From NCBI GenBank assembly GCA_963580285.1, contig OY757023.1, forward strand, positions 130,170,027 to 130,234,026: a DNA stretch of 64,000 nucleotides, written 5' to 3'. Below are positions 21,828-33,211 of this stretch, in pieces. The stretch comes from Lucinisca nassula (taxonomy: Eukaryota > Mollusca > Bivalvia > Lucinida > Lucinidae). The position numbers and the translations under genes were made by a program. Under the pieces are notes generated by a model that saw only the letters and a list, made by a program, of their open reading frames with translations, was not told the origin of the DNA and made no database searches. Position 1 is the first letter of the stretch; the number at the start of each line of letters is the position of its first letter.

Positions 21828-22402
21828 GCCCCCGCCAATCGGGCTTGAAGAAATATATGGGCTGCATGATGCTTCCATGCAGAGCTGAAACCGACCCGCA
21901 CACGAGTACTGGTAAACCACTTAGAGGATCTAAGCCTGGCCAGGCAAAGCGGTGCGTGTCGGTCCGTCCATGCTTATAAAAAGTAGAAGTAAAACAAAGA
22001 TCAGGAATCGATACAATTAACTTACTCCATCCATAAAAGACACCAAAGGGAAAGAAACACAAACATTAAGCGACCAGACCATAATGGAAACCTAAACAAA
22101 GGAAGGCCATAAGGACAGTTACTTTCCCACAAAATGGCCATATGGCCATCCAAAATAAAAAGACACAAGATATCCACACAGTAAGTAACAAACAACAACA
22201 TATATAAACCGCCACAGAAGAACCGCCTTGGAACGGTCAGTGGAAAGTTATACACCCTATTGGTTCCATTGGGCGGCAGGGCTTGAGATGTCATTTCATC
22301 TCAATGTCGGGTAAAAGTCCCAAAACATTACAAGCAACGTCTCCAAAATGACCTTTACAGTGTTGACGAGGACGTTTAACCTCAAATCAAACAAACAAAA
22401 CA
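21828..22402 (+). mobile_element. SINE S1 split by RETRO-P
   Basis: The 5' half stops at CATGCTTATAAA. The 3' half resumes at ACACCCTATTGGTTCC and runs to a CAAACAAACAAAAC tail. The insert lies between 21982 and 22237. Confidence 0.85.
21982..22237 (-). mobile_element. RETRO-P 3'-tail fragment in S1
   Basis: The tail CTTTGTTTTACTTCTACTT is at the left and the 5' truncation at GGTCAGTGGAAAG. CTTATAAA on one side and GTTATACA on the other suggest a target duplication of about 7-8 bp. Confidence 0.85.
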
Positions 22403-23238
22403 CCGGTTTTCTTGTTAGCTCTGGCGGACAACTTGTTCATCAGAGCGGAACGTTTTTAGCTTTTTTGATAGAGAGCCACATTGGTAACATTCCTGAGAAG
22501 TTTAAATGAAATTGGCCGAATGTCTTAGCAGAAGTAATCTTTTAAAGCATACTGTTGGCGACTGACGAGGACTACCGCACGACGAGTGACGGACGATGGA
22601 CAGTCACTGATCACAATAGCTCACTATAAGCACGAAGTGCTCGGGTGAGCTAAAAATAACATTTTCCATAAAATATGGCATTCTTAAACCATTAAAGAAA
22701 TAATTACAGACGTAATCTGTTAAATGTGCTTTTGTTTTTCTTTTATTGGTGGGGGGCAGGGTGGGGGTCAGGGTTACGGTCATTTCAAGATTAGTTCGAG
22801 CTGATCGTTAATCAGAAGTGGGCACAGAACAGTGGGTACCCGGAACATCCGTTGTTGTACTTGGTGCCTCAAATTTGAGATTGACGTTGAGATTTTTAAT
22901 GATTAAGTGTAAGCACGCCTATCCACTTTTACCAAGAAGGTACAGAGGCCCGTATCCATGGACTGCATTATAATGTTATAATGAAACGCTGAAATATTTT
23001 TCCGAACTTCATGTACAAACAAAATGTTTGGTGCAAGTTAGAACTACCTAGCACGCGGTGCTGAAGCAACTCCTCTTAGGTCAAAAATAAGCAAAAATAG
23101 AAACCCCTTAAAAGCGTCATATGTCCAAGCATTGCGAGATATAAAACTCCGGTTTTCCGCCCGTTTGTCCGTTCTCGATATTTGCTACCACCCTTACTTT
23201 CATCATAACGTTCAAGTCAGTTTCTAAAAAAAAAAAAA
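22403..23238. other. Mostly unassigned
   Basis: CACGAAGTGCTCGGGTGAGC at 22631 looks like the end of a dispersed element I cannot name. A G-rich patch lies at 22749-22770. No coding signal. Confidence 0.4.
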
Positions 23239-23426
23239 GGTTAGCAACTTTAGTGCAAGCATTGACCTACAGTACATTGTTCATTGACTTTGCGATCACT
23301 TGCGTCAACACTAGCTTTCATTCAAGATCATTTCTAAGAAACTATAATAGCTTAATAAATGATACGCGGTACAAAGTTATGTCTAAGGATGGCAACTTTA
23401 GTGCAAGTATCCAAATAAGACCTACT

Positions 23427-23660
23427 GTGGCGGTTTATTTATGTTGTTGTTTGTTACTTACTGTGTGTGTCACTTGTGTCTTTTTATTTTGGATGGCCAT
23501 ATGGCCATTTTGTGGGAAAGTGACTGTCCTTATGGCCTTCCTTTGTTTAGGTTTCCATTATGGTCCGGTCGCTTAATGTTTGTGTTTCTTTCCCTTTGGT
23601 GTCTTTGATGGGTGGAGTAAGTTAATTGTATCGATTCCTGATCTTTGTTTTACTTCTACT
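23427..23660 (+). mobile_element. RETRO-P 3'-tail fragment
   Basis: It is truncated at TGTGGCGGTTTATTT and ends CTTTGTTTTACTTCTACT. The flanks AGACCTAC and TGACCTGC look like an 8-bp target duplication with two changes. Confidence 0.85.
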
Positions 23661-23732
23661 TGACCTGCATTGCATGACACTCTTACTTTGTGAATTATTG
23701 TTTTCACCCTAACTTCCACACTAATGTTCAGG

Positions 23733-23970
23733 GGACAGTTGTACAAATCTAACGACATCGTTAGTTAATGAATCGTTACAACTTTGGTCATTTAATATTG
23801 CAAATACACTTATACTTTTGTTGAAATAATGTGAGCAGCTTTTGCAGATGTAAAAGCTGCTCACATTTTTCTGCAAAAATATCAATGTATTAGACATTGT
23901 ACTTACTAGATGAAGTCAACAATTTGATCACTAACGAGCTCATTAAGCTAACGATGCTTTAAACAACTGG
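23733..23970. mobile_element. F1 fold-back element, copy 2
   Basis: It is 238 bp, the same as copy 1. The ends are GACAGTTGTACAAA and TTTAAACAACTGG, and the central hairpin AGCAGCTTTTGC / GTAAAAGCTGCT is conserved. Confidence 0.85.
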
Positions 23971-24210
23971 CCAATAACTATAATAGCTTAATTAATGATA
24001 CTTGGCGCAAAATTGTATCATGAATGCAAGCATCCCTATTTGACCTGAGCCTAGTTTACCTACCTTTTAGAACTATTTGCCAAACCCAGCTTTTCCCCTA
24101 ATGTTCAATTTCATTTCTCAAGAATTTGAAGAGCCTCATCATTTATACTCGGTAATGTGGTAACTTTAGTACAAACGTCCTTGTTTGAACGTGATCTAGA
24201 TTCCATGCTT

Positions 24211-24754
24211 CACTGATTTGTGAAGATGTCGTCCCACAGGCGCGACATAGCCTACGGCGTAATTCTTGTTTATTTAAAGTATGGCATTCAACGATTTTAA
24301 TTAAACCGACTTGTGCGGACGTGATAGACGGATGGAGAGAATATTACACATACTGTTATTGTTATTACGACGAATTATTTCAAAGAAATTGTCCGCCGTG
24401 CCTGGACACCTTAATAAGCATATTAAATGTGTTTTCTAATCTTTCTTTCAGGTTTACCAGCGGTGACGGGTTCAGAATACTTGTTGGTGCTTCCGTACAA
24501 TGACCTGACTTAATTTTGTAATTTGTGTATTGTTTATTTAATAATGGTTATTGCCGCGTTGCAAGTTTTGTCCACGACTTCTTTTTATTTATTGTCTCTT
24601 CCTATACCGTTACATGACCATTTTATTCATAATGAAAAAATATCGAAATAAAGACATCTCTGTTGTTTGTTTATCCTTGCGTTTATCACGATACCATATT
24701 CGTTGGCTTAAACGACCCCGACTCTATTACGTTACAGACTTACTAAAATATTTT
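24211..24754. other. Unassigned stretch
   Basis: No frame with a recognisable domain. Confidence 0.4.
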
Positions 24755-24930
24755 AATTTATGTCAGTGGCTGGCTGATGCTCTCTCGTCGGGTCCACCGG
24801 AGTCCAACCGTTGGTTTTATTTCGCTCCAGCATTTCAGTTATGTCATGCTGTCGAGTCCTCATCGATGTTTCATCTCTGTATTCGATTGATTTTTTATGT
24901 TCTCGGAGATGATGCACTGATGTGTTAGAA
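24755..24930 (+). mobile_element. RETRO-P internal 3' segment
   Basis: It matches the region downstream of the RT in copies A-C. The frame reads GPPESNRWFYFAPAFQ to ALMC and stop, the same frame as at 26758-26930 (minus). Confidence 0.75.
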
Positions 24931-24958
24931 CACTTTCTTGTGGTCTGAACAAATCATT

Positions 24959-25196
24959 TGGGCCCCGTCAAGCGATTTTGGTACTTATCGCCTATGCGAG
25001 CAGCGAAGGTTCAGGCGAGCCTGCGCATCCGCGCAGTCTCGCCAGAACCTTCGCTGCTCGTCCATACAAGCAGTGAATCAAGAGGAACCTTCAGACAGAA
25101 AGCCATATCCCTGGTCCCTCTGAATGGCTGGGCATGCGCAGTTAAAATTTGTCATGACGGAATGCTCGAAGACACAAATTCGCTTTACGGGGCTCA
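24959..25196 (+). mobile_element. TN2 TIR element, copy 3
   Basis: The ends are TGGGCCCCGTCAAGCG and CGCTTTACGGGGCTCA, with TT on both flanks. It is 238 bp and lies in the opposite orientation to copies 1 and 2. Confidence 0.85.
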
Positions 25197-25317
25197 TTAT
25201 TCCAAACTACGATAGAACCAAGTGTGAAGATTGGGGTCATATAAAATTGCTTTCAACCCTCAAGATAAAAAATACCGACCGTTGCAGTGCATTTTTTTCT
25301 TTATTTTTTCTGCCCAT

Positions 25318-25587
25318 CATGTAAACCCGCCTATATTATTCTGACCCACCTTGAAGCCCACTTTTATATCGTAAAACTGGGGTTTACAGAGAGGTAAACC
25401 TTATTTTTCTTATTTCTACACTAAAATGCAAAGTGTGGGCATTCGTTAAAACCGCCTCGATCAAACGGTTCTGACGTGTACCCACAGTCTATATTTTCAG
25501 CAGAAACAAGAACAATATCACAATTTTTCATCGGAAAAGGTCCTTTTTCGGCGTTTAATGTATTTGTATAGGCGTATTTTCGTAATG
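25318..25587 (+). mobile_element. palA, full length
   Basis: It runs from CATGTAAACCCGCC to GGCGTATTTTCGTAATG. The core is partly mismatched. Confidence 0.85.
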
Positions 25588-25878
25588 TGCTGCTTATTGT
25601 TGTAGTAGTTCATGACGAGGTCTCATCAGAAGGAGTACCAGTGAATATGAGGCAGAAAGAATCAGTGAAGCTGAGCAGAAACGCGCACAGTGTAAAGCTA
25701 CAGTTAAGACATCATCAACAAAGCTGTTTTACTCTAGCCTCTGTTGCTCTATCTGCCTCAGGCGGTTCAGAGCTAGAATCTGTTTCATCAGCCATCTTAG
25801 AACACACAAACAGTACCATTTCTCAAATATGATTAATACTGATCATTGTCAGTAATGACAGTCGAGCAGTTATTATAA
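25588..25878. other. Unassigned stretch
   Basis: It contains an 81-codon plus-strand open frame with no recognised domain, on its own between two MITEs. Confidence 0.35.
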
Positions 25879-26157
25879 CATCACGTGAACAAGTCCGTGA
25901 AATGAAGAACCCCCTAAACCCCACTTTATATAGAGAAAACTGGGGTTTAAGGGGGTAAACATTATTTTTCTTATTTTTGCTCCAAGACATAGGTTGTGGG
26001 TACTCGTTAGAACCGCCTCAATGAGGCGGTTCTAACGAGCACCCACAACCTATGTTTGCAGTATTTGTTAGAAAAATATCACGGATTTTCTTCAGAAATG
26101 TAGCCATTTTGGAGATGTGAAAAATGCACTATGTCGCACGAGTGAGTTATCGTAATG
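25879..26157 (+). mobile_element. palB, full length, best preserved
   Basis: It starts CATCACGTGAACAAGTCC, then the CCCCACTTTATATAGAG small hairpin. A near-perfect core hairpin centred on CCTCAATGAGG follows, and the end is GAGTGAGTTATCGTAATG. Length 279 bp. Confidence 0.95.
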
Positions 26158-26195
26158 AGTTCACGGTGGCACGTATATATGGCTAATACACTTTT

Positions 26196-26381
26196 TCTGG
26201 CAGCCGTTTAGGTCATTGTGTGGGAAATTAACTGTCATATTGGCTTTCCGCTTGTGACAATTTCGTCATGGTGAAATTGTTTTATGTTAGTGTTTCTATT
26301 CCTTTGGTGTCTTGCAGTGGATGTGTGAGATAACTATGTATATTCCTGATCATTGCCTTCACATCTGTTTCCTATTCCTTC
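26196..26381 (+). mobile_element. RETRO-P fragment, tail to tail with copy A
   Basis: It has diverged tail text (GTGTGGGAAATTAACTGTC to CCTGATCATTGCCTTCAC). It abuts the tail of copy A in the opposite orientation, so the two 3' ends meet near 26381. Confidence 0.7.
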
Positions 26382-28610
26382 AAAATAGAAAGGAGGCAAT
26401 GATCAGGAATCGATACAATCAACCCACAGCTCCCAACAGAGACACAAGGGGAAAGAAACACAAACATGAAACAACAGACCCTAATGGAAACATCAATAGC
26501 GGAAAATCAAAAGGACAGTTACTTTCCCAAAAATAGCCTATAGGCTATCTAAAATAAAATAATATAAGCGACAAAAACACCCAAAGACAAACCATAACAA
26601 AAATAAACAAAATAAACCTCGACAGAAGAACCGCATTGGAACGTTCAGCGAAGACTGGGGGGGGGGGGGCTTAAATCAATTTTACGTGGCCACAATCCTC
26701 GCCCTTACTTCCGTCGCGATTTAGACAAATAATTTGTTCAGTCCGCATGAAGGCCTCCTAACTCATCAGTGCAACATCCCCGTGAACACAAATAATCAAA
26801 CCACCACAGAGATGGAACAACGGTGATGACTCGACAGCAAGAAACCACTGAAATGCTGGAGCAAAAGAAAACCAATAATTAGACTCCGATGGGCCCGACC
26901 AGAGGTAGAGCATCAGGCACCAACCAACATTACCTTGAATTAGATCTCTACCGGCGTGCAATTAAAGAGGGAAATAAAGTTGTCAACCGTGACTGGGTTA
27001 ACTACCATGCATGCAGCCTGTCGTAAAACATTTATGTTGTACCCAATCTTTTTAAATCGAATAATGGTTTAACGAAATTGGGTGCTGAAGTCATTGAGGT
27101 TATATATTTTCCTGAATTTATATACTAAGTCACCATAAAATTCGGGTTCCGGTAGACCTTGTTGCGGAAGAGATTTAAGTCCAACATTGAATTTTGAAAA
27201 TAAATCAGAATGACGTCTATAGAATTTTGAAAAGGCTTTGCGTAGTTTATGGTACCGATAACCCTGATTAAGAAGTTAAGCCGTTAACAATTTATAACGA
27301 GTGTTGAAGTCAGTTACATGACTACACACTCTGGCAAATTGAATTAACTGCGAAATATAAATGCCATAGGATGGCGCACGAGGACCATCACCATCCAAAA
27401 AAAAAAGGAAAATTCACAATCTCAAAAATCAAAATCATCGCGTTTATCATAAATTTTGCACGAAACAAACCAATCTACAATAGATAGATGTAAATCCAAA
27501 AATGGGGCCTCGGTATCAGAAAAATTAGCCTTATTTAACGGAAGTTCTCGGGGGGTAAATTTGACTGATCAAACCATCGAAGTAAGTATTATCAATAGTT
27601 AATAAATTATCCAAATATCTAGAAGTGGCGCTAAAAGCTTCAAAGATTTCAGACTGGTTTTCAGCAGAAAGGGACATCATGAAGTCTCTCTCATAATAAA
27701 AGAAAAACACATCACCCACAAGTGGTGCGCAATTAGTACCCATCGGAATACTCACAACCTGTCTAAATAACTTAGTATCAAATCTTATGTAAATATTGTC
27801 AAGTAGAAAGGTGAGCGCTACACACAATTTCTGACATGACTATAATGTATAATTTTTATGCTCTTCAGAAGGGAAACAAGCATTTCTTACTTTACATGCA
27901 AGAAGGAGGGAGTCTTCCCTATGAAATGCCCTTTCAATTAAATCATTAAGTTTTTCTTTTATAAGATTATGAGGAAGTGTAGTTTAAGGGTGGAAAATTC
28001 GTAAGTAGACAGACTTGAAGCACGAAAACGCCTGGATTTCAATTTATTTACGACTTCATTAGAATTTTTTATAGACCAAAACAAATTTCTTCCTGATCTT
28101 TCGATGACTTTGTCGCAATATTTTATCACAGGTTTATTGTATTTATAGCAAATTATGGGTGTTTCAGTATTTTGAAAATAAGCAGGAATGAATGAAATAA
28201 CCGAACTGTCCCGGAAGATACTAGGTAAATCTATAAAATCCAAACCCTTATTAATGAAGGATATTTTGATGTAATGACGTTTGTGTAGCATTTCAGAATC
28301 GATAAAAGGACGAATAGCATGCTGAGTATAACCTCTAGTTAAAAGAGCAGCGTCGTATAGCTGATTAGAACAATCGTATAATTTATTCGCCTCGATATCC
28401 AGAATCCGTAATACAGAAATGGGTAATGAACATAGCAAAGCAAGCATTGATTAGCGTCCATGATTCAATAATAGTGCAGCTCGTATAACTGATTAGAACT
28501 ATCGTATAATTTATTCGCCTCGGTATCCATAATCCGTAATACAGAAATGGGTAATGAACTTAGAAAAGCAAGCATTGAGTAGCGTCCATGATTCAATAAT
28601 ATTATGGACA
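26382..28610 (-). mobile_element. RETRO-P copy A
   Basis: This is a minus-strand retroelement with RT-bearing coding remnants (26960-28447) followed by about 580 bp of 3' region. The tail carries the GGCAATGATCAGG subfamily sequence. A G-run occurs at 26656-26668. A roughly 125-bp unit is duplicated at the 5' side (28352-28600). Confidence 0.8.
26960..28447 (-). pseudogene. Reverse transcriptase remnant, copy A
   Basis: An N-proximal block (27959-28447) holds RSGRNLFWSIKNSNEV and LKSRRFRASSLSTYEFSTL. An RT palm block (27531-27827) holds FRQVVSIPMGTNCAPL and RYLDNLLTIDN; the usual YLDD aspartate is changed to Asn. Frameshifts separate the blocks. I associate this RT type with abundant invertebrate elements often filed as Penelope-like; the clade is not certain. 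Confidence 0.8.
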
Positions 28611-28738
28611 GTCACTTCAGTCTGGTATTGGTTCTTTTAAAAGCACGTAATTTACGTTTATAATTACCATTTTTTCTCGTTCCGTGCGATCTTGTTTTAC
28701 GCTTTCGACAGTCCAGAAGAGAGAAAATATCAAAGTAG

Positions 28739-30300
28739 AAGTAAAACAAAGATCAGGAATTGATACAATTAACTTACTCCATCCATAAAAGACACCAAAG
28801 GGAAAGAAATACAAACATTAAGCGACCAGACCATAATGGAAACCTAAACAAAGGAAGGCGATAAGGACAGTTACTTTCCCATACAATGGCCATATGGCCA
28901 TCCAAAATTATAAGACACAAGTGATACACACAGTAAGTAACAAACAACAACATAAATAAATCGCCACAGAAGAGCCGCCTTGGACCGGTCAGTGGAAGAT
29001 TTCCACTGGGGGGGAGGGGGGGGGGGGGGCTTAAATCGATTTTACGTGGCCACAATCCTCGCCTTTATTTCCGTTGCGATTTAGACAAATAATTTGTTCA
29101 GTCCGCATGAAAGCCTCCTAACTCATCAGTGCAACATCTCCGTGAACACAAAAAATCAAAGAACCACAGAGGTGAGACAACGGTGAGGACTCGACAGCAA
29201 GAAACCTCTGAAATGCTGGAGCAAAAGAAAACCAACATTTAGACTCCGATGGGCCCAACCAGAGACAGAGCATCAGGCACCAACCAACATTACCAAGAAT
29301 TAGACCTCTCTAATTCTCAATAAGCCTTTACGTTGGAGCCGTCATAGAATCTGAGGCCTGACCCACCGGCGTGCAATTAAAGAGGGAAGCAAAGTTGCAA
29401 ACCGTGATTGGGTTAACTACCATGCATGCAGTCTGTCGTATAACATCCATGTTGTACCCAATCTTTTTATATCGAATAATGATTTTACGAAATTGGGTGC
29501 TGAAGTCATTGCGGTTATATATTTTTCTGAATTTATATACTAAGTCACCATAAAATTCGGGTTCCGATAGACCTGTTGCAGAAGAGATTTAAGTCCAATA
29601 TTGAATTTTGAAATTAAATCAGAATGGCGTCTATAAAATTTTGAAAAGGCTTTGCGTAGTTTATGGTACCGATAACCCTGATTAAGAGGTCTAGCCGTTA
29701 ATAATTTATTACGAGTGTTGAAGTCAGTTACATGACTACACACTCTAGCAACTCGAATTTATAGCGAAATATAAACGCCATAGGATGGCGCACGAGGAAC
29801 ATCACCATCCAAGAAAGGAAAATTTACAATCTCAAAATCAAAGTCATCGCGTTTTTCATAAATTTTGCACGAAACAAACCCATCTACAATAGATAGATGT
29901 AAATTCAAAAACGGGGCCTGGGTATCAGAAGAATTTGCTTTATTTAACTGAAGTTCTGGGGGGGGGGGTAAATCAGACTGATCAAACCATCGAAATAGGT
30001 ATTATCAATACTTAATAAATCATCTAAATATCTTGAAGAATATCTTGAAGTGGAGCTAAAAGCTTCAATAATTTCAGATTGGTTATCAATGGAAAGCGAC
30101 AACATGAAGTCTCTTTCATAACAATACAAGAACAGATCAGTCACAAGAGGTGCGCAATTCGTACCCATCGGAATATCCACAATTTGTATAAATAACTTAG
30201 TACCGAATCTAATTTAAATATTGTCAAGTGGAAAGGTGAGGGCATCACACACTTTCTGACAAAGTCGGGCATTTTAGATATATTACCATCATGATAAATG
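28739..30300 (-). mobile_element. RETRO-P copy B
   Basis: The tail ends CTTTGTTTTACTTCTACTT (other tail subfamily) at 28739. The 3' region has a G-run at 29009-29030. The coding part ends VGQASDSMTAPT and stop near 29337. Confidence 0.85.
29337..30250 (-). pseudogene. Reverse transcriptase remnant, copy B
   Basis: The palm block at 29944-30180 reads IPMGTNCAPLVTDLFLYCYE and RYLDDLLSIDN, so the catalytic Asp pair is kept. A 12-bp tandem duplication adds four residues (SRYSSRYLDD). The thumb-like block at 29540-29743 has NQGYRYHKLRKAFSKFYRRH. Frameshifts separate them. Confidence 0.8.
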
Positions 30301-30960
30301 TTGTCATTAAAGCCCAATGGAAAAGGTATCTGTAATAATTTTATCCATTTTAATTCAGTTTCATGCCGTTTTATAATTTTAAACCTAAATTTTCAAGTAG
30401 CATTTTCATTTTTGGGGTCGATCGTTTGTAAATCGACCGAAAGTTACCAGCTAAAGAGGCGTCCCGCCTGTTATTGTCCACGTGACTCGTTGACCATGGA
30501 CGAAATCCAGGTACATGTACCGGTTATTTTTTAGCAGTGCGGAACTTTTTGTGGCCCCAGAGCGTTATGTAAAAGGTAAAATCTGAACTGGGCTCGAGTA
30601 GCTATGTACATGGATAATGACAAACAGTGTAGACCAGGATAGGCGCAGCAGACCGCAGCGTCCTAGCAGGATCAACATTGTTTGCTAAAAGTTTAAGGTA
30701 CATGAATTTAAAGGTTAAATGAAGGGTCTAAGTCCCCGATCGGGCCCATTTTTCCATTCTACACTCCAACGACAAACGAGTCAACAATGCTATCAGTGCT
30801 CTGATTTATATATTTTTCCTGTTTCAGTCAAACTAGATATGTAAATTGTAGGTGTTTGTAAGAATCGCTTATTTCAGGCGGTTCTAAGGACTGCGCATCC
30901 ACGAAGTCGCATCAGAAATCATACTGTTCCCACAAATGTATACAGTATAGAAATAGTTCG
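30301..30960. repeat. CCTG-type element remnants
   Basis: ACAAACAGTGTAGACC (30631) and AACATTGTTTGCTAAAAG (30674) form an imperfect inverted pair. GTCCACGTGAC at 30478 and the flanking text also occur in the 44655-45140 element. A pal-core fragment is at 30838-30895. Confidence 0.5.
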
Positions 30961-30967
30961 AGGTATC

Positions 30968-31252
30968 CATTACGAAAACATGCCTATTCAAATATGTTGG
31001 TGAAATTTTAGCACTAAAAGTGGAATTTTCCCGACAAAAATCTTCATATTTTTCTTTTTTCGTATAACTGCTTAACATATAGATTTTGGATACTCGTTAG
31101 AACCGCCTCGATGAGGCGGTTCTCAAGAGTATCCACAATGTATTTTTAGAGCATAAATTTGAAAAATAAGGTTTACCCTTGTAAACCCCAGTTTTACTAT
31201 ATAACAGTGGGCTTCAAGCTGGTCAAAATTATATAGGCATGTTTTCATGATG
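30968..31252 (-). mobile_element. palA, full length
   Basis: It runs from CATTACGAAAACATGCC to GGCATGTTTTCATGATG, with the core centred on CCTCGATGAGG. Confidence 0.9.
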
Positions 31253-31329
31253 GACCTAGAATCAAACGACCAGGACCACTAGATGTTCTGTACGTCTGAA
31301 GCATTAAAAATGCCATTATCTCTTGTCGC

Positions 31330-32375
31330 GATACATTTTATCATTCTGCTTATCATATGACGTCGTTGATAATTAGTGGATAACGTCGTGTAATAAAAAT
31401 CGTATGACCACACTTGTAATAACACTTTGGCAGAATTAAGTGACGTCATGACAAAGTCCATGTCAACCCTGCATTTCTTGTTGAAAAAATGTAAATTTAC
31501 AGGCGATGAAATCCAATTTAAAGTGGACATTTGATAAACAGAATCTAACACTCGTGGTCATTTCATATAAAATTTATGAAACTCGCCAAAGGCTCGTTTC
31601 ATAAAATTTATATTGAAATGACCACTCGTGTAAGACCTTCTATTCATCATATGACGTCGTTGATAAGCAGTGGATAACGTCGTGTATTAAAACTCGTATG
31701 ACACCCTAGGAAGACTTCCAAAATCTCGGACATACCCTTCTCGGCATTTACTCCTCCTTTTCTTCGTTCAGGTCGATGGGCATGGTGGGCGAAACTTGCT
31801 TACCATGTCTGTTCATTAATGTTTTCCCTTTGTCTATGGATTAATGATTTTGGATTAACGCGTTGGTACTAAGACCTAAACTACTTGTAATAACACTTTG
31901 GCAACCATGCATTTTGGGGGTTATCAAATTTAAAGGCGGTGAAATCCAATTTAAAATGGGCATATGACAATTATACTTTTTCACTTATGGTCATTACATA
32001 TGAAATTTATGTAACTCGCCAAAGAAAATAAATATCGTATGAAATGACCACTCGTGTAGGATCCTCTATTTATTATATGACGTCACGTCTGAGTGTGTAA
32101 TAACGCCATGTAACAAATTCGAAATATTCAAATTAGATGCGCACAGTAACGTTACATGTACGACGCCATTAACCCCGTCGCGTTTACAAATGGCGGAATA
32201 TTGATATGTTTGTAAAACAGTCGTAAATAAAATGCATTCTTGCTCATGTATTATCCAATTTATTAGACTCGTTGAGGAAAAGGGATAAAATGCTTGGCAA
32301 CCTCGCACTTTATCCATTTTCCTCAACTCGTTAAATAAATTCAATAATACATGGCCACTCATGTAAGATCCTCTA
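31330..32375. mobile_element. F4 elements, three adjoining copies
   Basis: ATATGACGTCGTTGATAA and GTGGATAACGTCGTG mark copy starts at 31354 and 31648. Hairpins with CGCCAAAGGCTCG (31587) and CTCGTTGAGGAAAAGG (32269, complement at 32320) are the palindromic parts. Copies 31860-32070 and 32090-32375 are diverged. No gene is supported; the 147-codon minus frame overlaps these palindromes. Confidence 0.65.
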
Positions 32376-32480
32376 TTTAGTCTGTCGATTTTTACCATTT
32401 TTAAGTTTGAATAGTTATTAAACTGTTTTGCTAGATAAAGGTTTCTTATTTGTGCATGATCTTCGTACAAGTTGACATTC

Positions 32481-32716
32481 ATCGCGTGAACAAGTCCGTG
32501 AAATACCACCCCCTAATCCCGACTTTATATAGATAAAACGGGTTTACGGGGGTATATATTATTTTTCTTATTTCTGCTCCAAGACATATGTTGTTCCTTA
32601 TTGAGGCGACTCTAACGAGCACCTACAACATTTGTTGGCAGTATTGCAATATAAATAAGCAAAATGACACGAAAAGCAGCCATTTTTGACATGATAAAAA
32701 TACATGCTGCAAGTAA
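32481..32716 (+). mobile_element. palB, diverged
   Basis: It starts CATCGCGTGAACAAGTCC. The left core arm is shortened and the right end decays after GCAGCCATTTTTGACATG. Confidence 0.75.
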
Positions 32717-32860
32717 GAAATCTTGCCCCATCCATGTCCCTTGGTGTTGACGAGCATACAAAGGCGTCAAACGAAGACTCAGATCAGTCTTTAGCCAGAT
32801 TGTGCGGAAGCGCACGCTGATCTTGGTCTTCGCTTTGCGCATATGTAATTTGCAGGAATT
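32717..32860. repeat. Short inverted repeat
   Basis: CGAAGACTCAGATCAG and CTGATCTTGGTCTTCG pair around GCGGAAGCGC. Confidence 0.6.
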
Positions 32861-32941
32861 GCTTTACTAAGCTCATGTATATTTTTTGTCGTCGTGTTGA
32901 ATCTTTCAATGAGAAAGAGGCTGGTTCTTTAAAAATTATTG

Positions 32942-33211
32942 TATCACGAAAACACACCTATATAATTCTGACACCCTTGAACCCCACTTATATATAGTAA
33001 AATTGGCGTTTACAGGTGTAATCCTTATTTTTCTTATTTCTGCTAAATATATATTGTGGGTATTCGTTAGAACCGCCTCGATGAGGCGGTTCTATTGTGT
33101 ACCCACAATCTGTATTTTCAGCAGAAAAATATCTCAATTTTTCAGCCTAAAAGTTTCCTTTTTCCGGCGATAAAATTTACAATGTATTTGTATAGGCATG
33201 TTTTCGTAATG
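32942..33211 (+). mobile_element. palA, full length
   Basis: It runs from ATCACGAAAACACACC to GGCATGTTTTCGTAATG. Confidence 0.9.

Larger units (their letters stand above)
23239..24210 (+). repeat. Second satellite-like array, interrupted
   Basis: GCAACTTTAGTGCAAG recurs at 23244 and 23395 (about 151 bp apart) and, diverged, near 24160. AACTATAATAGCTTAAT recurs near 23340 and 23977. A RETRO-P fragment and an F1 element are inserted within. Confidence 0.6.

Noticed and set aside
21563..21979. Plus-strand 138-codon open frame
   Set aside because: Its second half is SINE S1 sequence and the first half has no recognisable domain.
26750..29110. Hammerhead ribozyme in RETRO-P, as known in some Penelope-like elements
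   Set aside because: CTGATGAG occurs in the 3' region, but I could not find a following GAAA box with a plausible stem II. A covariance-model search would decide.
32066..32509. Minus-strand 147-codon open frame
   Set aside because: It overlaps F4 palindromes and the start of a palB; no recognisable domain.
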